This document shows positions 56,486 through 64,000 of a stretch of DNA of 64,000 nt, piece after piece; the stretch's first letter is position 1; each line of letters starts with the position of its first letter. Below the pieces are notes generated by a model. That model had not been told where the DNA came from, made no database searches, and was given only the letters and a program-made list of their open reading frames with translations. Position numbers and translations under genes: made by a program. The stretch is from Begonia masoniana (taxonomy: Eukaryota; Streptophyta; Magnoliopsida; Cucurbitales; Begoniaceae), in NCBI GenBank assembly GCA_022432975.1, contig CM039515.1, positions 19,285,554 to 19,349,553 of the forward strand, given 5' to 3'.

Positions 56486-59144
56486 TGTAACACCCGGCAT
56501 TTTGCCTATGTAATAATTCCCCGAATATGTAAGCAGAATTTCTCCGATATTAATGCAATGATTGTTTTTAATAAAATTGTCGACGTGTTTAATCGAACGA
56601 GGGTGATTCGTGAGACCGAATCGATTAACTAAATAATGTTTTAGTTAAAAACCAATGGAAGGGCAAATTAGGAAGAAATTAAGGTTGGTGGGAGAAATCA
56701 AATGGATGATTGACACTTGGCAAACTTGTGGAAGAAGACAAGCCATGTATCCCATTTCCTTCTCTTCCTCCTACGTGAGACATTTTCCCTCTCTGCTCTC
56801 TCTCATTTTCCTCTCTGCTTCTCTCTTTCGGTTAAAGAAAACCAACGCAAGGAGTTTCTTCCTTCTCTGATTTTCCTCCTGCTTTTCGGTCTAAGGTAAT
56901 CATCTTAGATAGAAAACGATTTTTTTTGTTTATTCATTTGCTAGTTTCGTGATGTTTAGGGTTAATGTCCGTTTATGTATGCTATAGGTTCGTGAACCAA
57001 CGTTGTTGTGCGCGCATAGCTTGCTGCATTTCGGACAACAGGTAAGTTCATACATTTAGGTTTGGCCCTTAAGGCCCTACAACACGGAGGTACTAGGTTT
57101 ATGTTGTCGGGATTTCTATTGGGTAGTTAAACCATAGGTTATGTTTAGGTTAAGTGTATTCTGTTTTATATTCTGCTTATTATTCTGTCGCCTGTCTATG
57201 AATGTTCATGCATACACGTTTTCTCTAAAAGTCATGAAAATGTTTTCTGTACACGGTTTGAAGTTAAGTAAGATAAAACCTGTAATGAAATGTATGGTTA
57301 AGTGTGGATGAGGACTGGCATCCTGTCATGTACTCCTGTTATGTCCTATTGTGGCATGTACTCCTGTTGCGCCAGCTCCTCTGCCCACTTATACCTTCCT
57401 GTCCAGTGAAACGTAATGTAATGAAATGTAATGTTCATGTATTTGAAAATGTTCATGCATAGCATATGCACACTGCATTCTAGTATGTCCTTACTGAGCT
57501 CTAGGCTCATAGATGAACTTCATGTTGTAGGTACGGATACTCCAAATGAGGACCTTGTGCCTCAAAATGACGAGCTAAAGTAGTTGATGGATAGAGCTCA
57601 CGGGGTTTGGCTGCTGCAGTCAGACAAGAGTTAATCCTGTGAGAATGTGTTTTCTGAAGTTATGTCCCATATTGTATAGCTTTTGAAATTTTAAAACATT
57701 TAAAATGTAGGTCCAGTTCTGTACTACTTTGTGGTTTGTAAAACGATGTATGGAACCTGTATTGATGTTTAAAACCTCTGTATTTGACAGTTGAACTATG
57801 TTTTGAAGTATTCTGGAATTTGTTTGGAATATTTTCTGTTAGTCTGTGCATGGACAGTTTCTGGTTTTAGAGCTATCCATGTAGTGTGATTTTTCCTTAA
57901 GTTTCTATCATGTTAGAGCCATCCATGTAATTTGTTTTTCCTTAAAATTCCGTCGTGTTTTTCCCGATATGTTCAAAATCATGTTTTGAATCGTTTTCTG
58001 AAGTTTGAAGTTTTCATACCTTCTGTTTCACAACTTCTGTTTCATGTAATCATGTTAAAAGTTGCCAGTTTTGTCTTTTAAGTTTTATTCATCGGTCATG
58101 TTCACACTTTTCATCCACCGGTCACTGTTCACAATTTTCATCATCCGGTCACTGTTCACATTTTTCATCATCCGGTCACTGTTCACAATTTTCATCATCC
58201 GGTTCACTGTTCACAATTTTATCATCCGGTTCACTGTTCACATTTTTCATCATCCGGTTCACTGTTCACAATTTTTCATCATCGGTTCACTGTTCACATT
58301 TTTCATCACTGGTTCACTGTTCACATTTTTCATCATCCGGTTACTGTTCACATTTTTCATCCACCGTTCACTGTTCACATTTTTCATCATCCGTTCACTG
58401 TTCACATTTTTCATCATCCGGTCACTGTTCACATTTTTCATCATCCGGTTACTGTTCACATTTTTCATCCACCGTCACTGTTCACATTTTTCATCATCCG
58501 TCACTGTTCACATTTTTCATCCACCGTTCACTGTTCACATTTTTCATCCACCGGTCACTGTTCACAATTTTCATCATCCGGTCACTGTTCACATTTTTCA
58601 TCATCCGGTTACTGTTCACATTTTTCATCATCCTGTCACTGTTCACATTTTTCATCCACCGTTCACTGTTCACATTTTTCATCCACCGGTCACTGTTCAC
58701 ATTTTTCATCATCCGTCACTGTTCACAATTTTCATCATCCGTCACTGTTCACATTTTTCATCATCCGTTACTGTTCACATTTTTCATCATCCGTTACTGT
58801 TCACATTTTTCATCATCCGTCACTTTGAATTCATCGCTGCCTTTTTAAACTAAGTCTTCCGCCTTTATTTCCTGTTTCCTGCTACTGCCAATTGCACTGT
58901 TTCATTTGTCCTTCTGCCATTCATTTTGTAGTCTAGTTTTGAACTGTTTCATTTTCTCTGTTCTGATTCCAAATCCCGGAAATGTTTTTCCTTCTCTGTT
59001 AAGCTTTAGGGTTTTACTCTTAAAAGTTCAGTCTGTTTTCTGTTTGTTTAAAAAAAAAAAATATAGTCCCCGTTTTCTGTTAAATGTCCCGGAGTGACGG
59101 CTCGGTTCTCGGATCCCGATCGGGTTTGGTTGCGGGCTGTCACA
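56486..59144 (+). repeat. Solo LTR, family F (copy 4), inserted in element H RT
   Basis: It runs from TGTAACACCCGGC to GGGCTGTCACA, 2,659 bp, with perfect TSD ATTAC (56,481-56,485 and 59,145-59,149). Candidate exon 56,988-57,041 (54 nt), donor CAG|GTAAGTTC, GGCCCTTAAGGCCCTACA block near 57,064, acidic tail 57,531-57,583 (GTDTPNEDLVPQNDELK, then TAG). It carries a different tandem array from copies 1 and 3. Confidence 0.94.
58085..58830 (+). repeat. Tandem array of CATC(C)ACCGGTCACTGTTCA units in LTR F copy 4
   Basis: About 28 imperfect units of 24-27 bp (CACTGTTCACATTTTTCATC plus ATCCGGT). The same CATCCACCG..GTCACT block occurs in LTR F copy 2 (25,970-26,080 and 62,018-62,420), and its reversed form in H (26,390-26,450) and J (45,815-45,900). 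Open frames over it (263 codons on plus) are due to low stop density, not a gene. Confidence 0.9.
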
Positions 59145-60268
59145 ATTACTAAGTTCAAATGTTCTGCATGTTCTTCACTAGAACGTGAATAGATTAAAAT
59201 ATCGTCTATAAACACAATAACAAACTTGTCTAAATACTCGTGAAACACTCTATGCATAAGATCCATGAAGGCTGCCGGTGCATTTGTCAATCCAAAGGAC
59301 ATAACCAAAAACTCATAATGTCCATACCTTGTGCGAAAGGCAGTCTTTGGAATATCTTCGGTTTTGACTTTTAGTTGGTAGTAACCTGACCTCAAATCAA
59401 TCTTAGAGAAAACTCGTGCACCACGGAGTTGGTCAAATTGGTCATCAATCCTCGGTAATGGATACTTATTCTTGATAGTTAACGTATTCAATTCCCTATA
59501 ATCAATGCACATACGCATCGATCCATCTTTCTTTTTGACAAAAAGAACAGGTGCATCCTATGGTGAAAAGCTAGGGCGTATGAACCCTTTCTCCAACAGA
59601 TCCTCTAACTGCTTCTTTAATTCTTTAAGTTCGGTTGGTGCTAATCTATATGGATTTTTAGACACAGGGTCAGCGCCGGGATAAACATCTACAATGAATT
59701 CAATTTCCCTATCTGGTGGCAAACCAGGAAGGTCATCTAAGAATACTTCAGGAAAGTCTTGGACAACTAAGACATTTTGTGGATTTGCCTCCCCTACAAG
59801 TTGTGTGTCTAAAACGCTAGCTAAGAAGCAAGAATACTCTCCACATGGGGAAGGTCTAGTGTTAATAGAAGTCATCATAGACATTTCCTTACTCTTCCTT
59901 GAAGCTTGAAAGGTATGTTTCGAACTACCAGGGGGTTGGAAACTAACTATTCCAGTCCTACAATCAATTGTGACGTGGTGTTTAAACAACCAGTTCATTC
60001 CTAGAATTACATCAAATCCTGTTATATCCATAATAATGAGATCAGCAGGTAGATTTACGTTCCCTACTAACACATCACTGTCAAGTATCACTTGGTTAGA
60101 GTGCATGCGTTCACCAGAGGGTAATGCAACATTAAACACATGCATGGAAGGGGTAAACTGTACATCTAATTTAACAGCAAAAGCAGATGCTATAAATGAA
60201 TGAGTTGCACCAGAATCTAATAAGGTAAAAGCAGGCACTGAGTTAATCAATATAGTACCTGACACAAC
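59145..60268 (-). pseudogene. Element H protease and N-terminal reverse transcriptase
   Basis: Right to left: PTVVSGTILI at the gag/protease border, protease active site DSGATHSF (about 60,205, DSG rather than DTG, which is tolerated in aspartic proteases), LGMNWLFKHHVTIDC, then RT with YRLAPTELKELKKQL. TAG 59,555-59,557 replaces Trp before APV. The frame then continues through [20 protein letters not shown] and FIDDILIYS to the solo LTR F boundary at 59,145. Apart from the single stop this 370-codon stretch is open. Confidence 0.92.
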
Positions 60269-60398
60269 AGTGGGCTGTTCCCCACCCTAATCACTCTAGT
60301 GCCTAATCAATATAGTGCCTAATCACGCTAAGATCTTCTTCAGTTCTCAAGTTGGGCACCTCTCTTGGTACTCTTGGTCTTCCTTATCGTCTAGCCAT
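60269..60398 (-). pseudogene. Element H gag, reduced to its first codons by internal deletion
   Basis: A gag-like start ATG at 60,398 is followed by a TAA four codons later, then PRVPREVPN, which resembles the G-gag start (MPRVPRQPEE). The protease appears only about 130 bases downstream, so about 1 kb of gag (capsid and zinc knuckle) is missing. Near the junction GTGCCTAATCA and CTAATCA repeats occur (60,285-60,327), consistent with slippage or microhomology-mediated deletion. Confidence 0.7.
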
Positions 60399-60537
60399 TT
60401 TCTATACTCCTGTTCAAGGTTAACTACTCTCATAAACATCTAATAACTAAGGTTAACATAAACACTTACAGTTGTTGGAGTACTCTCATGCGACGATCGG
60501 CACTGATGAGTAATCTTTTGAACAGTTTAACTGAATG

Positions 60538-60549
60538 TCTCTGATACCA
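60538..60549 (-). other. Primer-binding site of element H
   Basis: On the minus strand TGGTATCAGAGA, matching the Met-tRNA primer site except for the last base. It lies three bases inside the right LTR, making that the 5' LTR. Confidence 0.88.
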
Positions 60550-60552
60550 TAC

Positions 60553-62012
60553 TGTAACGCCCCGAATTATATAAACCCGGTTTGTTACACATACTACTAA
60601 ACCGAACTATGACTTTTGAGAAAATTTAAAATTTCATTCAATGGTCAAGATTTTGACTCTTAAAATGTTAAAACTTGCAGCGGAAAAATCATCATATAAA
60701 AAAACAATCTTTATAAAAAAAATTAAAATATTCAAGGCAGTTGGTTGAAAGAGAAAGAGAAAACTGATCACGTTGTTCGGTCACTAAACGACAAAAGGAA
60801 GTCTTCTAATCACAAACAAAACAGAGCACATCATCCGGTCACTAAACGACAACACTTCTACTACATCTTCCGATAGGTCTAATACACGACATCCACCGAT
60901 CACTAAACGACAAAACTTATTATACACATCCACCGATAGCTTTTACTGAAGACATCATCCGATGGCTTTTACTGAAGACATCATCCGTACTGAAGACATC
61001 ATCCGATGGCTTTTACTGAAGACATCATCCGATGGCTTTTACTGAAGACATCATCCGATGGCTTTTACTGAAGACATCATCCGATGGCTTTTACTGAAGA
61101 CATCATCCGATGGCTTTTACTGAAGACATCATCCGATGGCTTTTACTGAAGACATCATCCGATGGCTTTTACTGAAGACATCATCCGATGGCTTTTACTG
61201 AAGACATCATCCGATGGCTTTTACTGAAGACATCATCCGATGGCTTTTACTGAAGACATCATCCGATGGCTTTTACTGAAGACATCATCCGATGGCTTTT
61301 ACTGAAGACATCATCCGATGGCTTTTACTGAAGACATCATCCGATGGCTTTTACTGAAGACATCATCCGATGGCTTTTACTGAAGACATCATCCGATGGC
61401 TTTTACTGAAGACATCATCCGATGGCTTTTACTGAAGACATCATCTGATGGTTTTACTGAAGACATATCCGATGACGTCAGCCGGACGATTTATCCAACT
61501 ACATCTACCGGTAGACAACGTCTTCAGACAGACAACAGAAATAATAACTCAGCAAAACATCAAATTTCACTCTAAACACAGTGAAACTCTGACTACCAAG
61601 GAACCTGAGCATTTTACAAAAATCATCCAAAACTACTTAGATCCGTGGCGGCTTTAGTGTATTAATCACAAAGCCTCACATTGCACTTCATCGGTCATCT
61701 AACTACTAAGACATAAGAAAATGAGGAAAATGTACCTAGGTTGAAGGAAAATCGGGCGAGGGAATTGCCTAGAGGGTTTTGCTGCAGAGCTGAAGGCTGA
61801 AAGAGAAATGGTAAGCTGGATAGTGGTGGCTTTAGTGTATTAATCACAAAGCCTCTTTCCTTAAATAGGTTATCCATTATAGCTCTCAATTTACTACTAT
61901 GCCCTTACTTCGTCACCCATTAACCTATCTAATATTTCCCTCCATTTTCTCCACAACATGCTTACTATTAAATAACGGAATAGAAATTGGTTTAATAGAA
62001 CCGTGTGTTACA
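60553..62012 (-). repeat. 5' LTR of element H (right copy), shortened
   Basis: It spans 1,460 bp, TGTAACGCCCCG to GTGTGTTACA. Against the left copy it has about half as many 26-bp units and lacks about 0.92 kb. At the deletion (61,646-61,678) stands a short insert, GCGGCTTTAGTGTATTAATC plus ACAAAGCCTC, which is a copy of sequence found 180 bases further on (about 61,826-61,857). The lost part includes the acidic tail and candidate internal exon, so this copy lacks the leader layout. Confidence 0.92.
60940..61470 (-). repeat. 26-bp tandem array in the right H LTR (about 20 copies)
   Basis: Same unit as the left LTR array. One truncated unit is seen near 60,985 (CATCATCCGTACTGAAGACA), and the last units are shortened. 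It is followed by the 16-mer GATGACGTCAGCCGGA at 61,471-61,486. Confidence 0.92.
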
Positions 62013-62420
62013 TATTCACATCCACCGTTGTCACTATTCATTTTTGTCTTATTCATATCCACCGTTCTCTTTAGAAATCACATCTACCGCTACTCTTTTA
62101 ATAAGCACATCCGCCGCTGTCATTGTTCACTTTTGTCTTATTCACATCCACCTGTGAATAGTAAATTTCTGTTTGTAGTTCACATCCACCTGTGAATTGT
62201 AAATTTCTGTCTGCAGTTCACATCCACCGGTGAACAGTAAATCTCTCTTTTGTTTATTCGCATCCACCACTGCCACTGTTCACTTTTGTCTTATTCACAT
62301 CCACCTGTGAATAGTAAATTTTTGTTTGTAGTTCACATTCACCGGTGAACAGTAAATCTCTATTTTGTTTATTCACATCCACCGCTGCCACTATTCACCT
62401 TTGTCTTATTCACATCCACC
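62013..62420 (+). repeat. LTR family F (copy 2), last visible part
   Basis: The F array resumes after H with CACATCCACCG..GTCACTRTTCA units, interleaved with TGTGAATAGTAAATTTCTGT variants. It stops at 62,420, about 300 bp short of the expected LTR end (GGGCTGTCACA); the end is not in the window. Confidence 0.8.
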
Positions 62421-63306
62421 TGTTGACGTGCCTCGGGTTGCAATTAAAAGAAAAATTAGTAAAGTCCCAAACTTTAAATCATCTTCCTACTTATTACGTG
62501 TTTTTTCTTTTGTAGGTATAATTTATGGAAGGAATGCATAAGGAGCACTTGGAGGATTTGCCACTTGGCCCATGGGAATTTGTCTTCCCGGCCCATTAAT
62601 TTGTAATTTTTATTTTTCAAACTTATTTGGCATACATTCGCCTTTATTGTATGGATTATATATTTGCATATCATGCATTAGATTGTGTGTTTAGGGTTAG
62701 ATGTATGATGGTGGATTATGGGTTGAAGAAATTCAACCAAATATTCAAAGGAAGAAGACATCAACATAAGGGAGCCCAAAGGAAGCCTTGGCCCAATGAA
62801 GAGCTCACATTTAAAGGTATGATTTTACAGGTACAAGAGTTAGTGGCAACATGGATCGATGATGTGGCACGATTCCCTCAATTGATCCATTTAGGCATGG
62901 CATTCATCTCCTCCCTAGGATGTGTGTTTGTTTGCCTTGATCTTGGCCATCCATCTTTTTTATCCAAGGGCCACCATTCATTCATCCTTATGGAAACCCT
63001 AATCATCCACCCTAGGATTTTCTATTTAAGCATAGAATTGGTATTTGTAAACAATTTTTGCTCATTTTATGAAATTTCTATTTCTCTCTTCTAAGGTGGG
63101 TAACCTTTAGAGTTTTTCCTTGATTCTTTGAACCAAGTGGTGTAGCCCTCCATTATTAATCTAGCTCCGGGTTGCTAGATTAATTCTTACTTATTCCCTC
63201 GCCTTCTCCATTGGGAGTTGGAGTTGAGGAAGCAAAACTAGGCCTACGGTGGTCGGTTTTCCTCCGGAAAAATTGTTTACCCGAGAGCTTAAACCGTAAG
63301 ATCGCT
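62421..63306 (+). other. Unclassified segment, LTR- or promoter-like
   Basis: It begins TGTTGACGTGCCTCGGG exactly where the F array stops, and ends where another LTR begins. A TATA-like CTATTTAAGC is at about 63,023, followed by a pyrimidine-rich TTTCTATTTCTCTCTTC. This order would suit a Copia-type LTR in plus orientation. A 155-codon open frame (62,627-63,094) lacks a convincing ATG and family resemblance. No partner copy, primer site or TSD is visible, so the class is open. Confidence 0.4.
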
Positions 63307-64000
63307 TGTAACGCCCCGAACCCGCCCTGGCTCGGTTCGCTACGTTTGCAAACCGATCCCGCATTTAAAATATCATTTAAAATAATTTTAGTAAATTTTT
63401 ACAACTCATTTTCGGGTTTTTCGAACCCTCGAAATTCATTGGAAAATGGGCCCAAAATACGTTTAAAATACATCGAAAAATGTCGGGTCAAAACATTGTA
63501 GAAATAGGGAAAATTTGGAAATAAAACGAAAAATGGCTCAAGGAGGCGCTGGGCGCGCGCCCAGGCAGTGCACATGCTACGCGCGCCAGTGCACTCACTG
63601 CGCGCGCGCACGCCTGCGCGCTGGGGCGCGCCTGTGCGCCCCACCGCGACTGGTCGCGGTCCGAGGCCCGATTGGTCGGGCCTCCTCGGGTTTTCTCGAC
63701 CCAAAACACTTAAAAACCTTCTATTTTGACCCCTTTTGACCTTTCCCCACTTTTCCTCATATTTCTCCACCCCGAACACCTCCAAAATTCACGAAACTTT
63801 AACCATACCTCCCCGACACTTGAACCTTGAAATCTCGTAAAAATTTTAGAAAACCGACTTCAACCGAATATAAGTAAAAATAGCGAACTTAAACCCGACG
63901 TCGTTTGTTTTAAATTCAATATGGACGGCATAACGCCTAAATCCTTTAAAACCAAAACCTGCAAGAGAATATATAGTTTAAATTCCCAAAATACCACCAC
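63307..64000 (-). repeat. End of a further Tekay-like LTR (minus orientation, cut by window edge)
   Basis: TGTAACGCCCCGAACCCG is a reversed LTR end. The layout resembles reversed LTRs E and T: about 235-380 bp in, a GC-rich hairpin cluster (CGCTGGGCGCGCGCCCAG near 63,547, CGACTGGTCG near 63,645, GGCCCGATTGGTCGGGCC near 63,664), then sequence with ACTTAAAAACC. The base composition of the stems differs completely from GATCGATC while pairing is kept. Confidence 0.7.

Noticed and set aside
58062..58853. 263-codon Phe/Ile/His-rich frame over the F copy 4 array, with antisense frames of MKNVNS repeats
   Set aside because: Units of 24-27 bp drift between frames and the peptide is low-complexity in both directions; no start context or homology.
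62627..63094. 155-codon gene
   Set aside because: No convincing ATG, no recognisable domain, and it overlaps the promoter-like part of the segment.

Overview
This window is repeat-dense plant DNA, most likely pericentromeric heterochromatin of an angiosperm. The evidence is Tekay/Del-type Ty3-gypsy chromoviruses (integrase followed by a chromodomain, initiator-Met-tRNA primer site, LTRs of about 2.5 kb), an Athila element (Asp-tRNA primer site, DLGAS-type protease, extra 3' ORF) and a Mutator-like transposase relic. I found no intact host gene, tRNA or rRNA. The species cannot be named from the sequence alone.

Left part (1-18,673). Element A (plus strand, end of 5' LTR to 7,348) is a Tekay copy disabled by point mutations, and it sits inside the end of another LTR (family F). 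Next come a non-coding retroelement tail with its LTR (B, 7,397-10,836), a minus-strand gag-only element (G) whose gag is split by a solo F LTR, an inverted second copy of G's LTR, an AT-rich stack of inverted repeats, and a MULE transposase relic at 18,120-18,673.

Right part (18,674-62,420) is a nest whose edges are mostly fixed by 5-bp target-site duplications (TSDs). An F-family LTR is split by a solo Tekay LTR (T, itself split by another solo F LTR) and by element H (26,088-62,012, minus strand, TSD TATTC). H is split by an Athila element (31,325-56,463, TSD GCTGC) and by a solo F LTR (TSD ATTAC). Athila is split by Tekay element E (36,990-50,217, minus strand, TSD ATTTT), and E by solo LTR J (TSD CTCAG). 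Removing the inserts gives about 8.1 kb for H, 11.9 kb for Athila and 9.7 kb for E, all normal sizes. The last 1.6 kb is an unclassified promoter- or LTR-like segment and the start of another LTR.

The most unusual observations concern the LTRs. (1) In all the long LTR families examined (A/E, B, T, F, J, H) I see the same apparent exon-intron layout: a donor, a 45-54 nt internal exon, a strong GTAAGT donor, a conserved GGCC/CTACA block, then an acceptor (GTGTAG|GT) followed by a short acidic reading frame. That frame stops 47, 53 or 56 nt after the acceptor, always in the same phase. (2) The A/B/E/T families carry a stem-loop cassette built on GATCGATC palindromes about 200-500 bp before the LTR end; the Athila LTRs carry GATCGATC palindromes too. 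(3) Families F, H and J carry tandem arrays with a shared 16-mer around TGACGTCA. Several pol genes are broken although their LTRs and TSDs look young.
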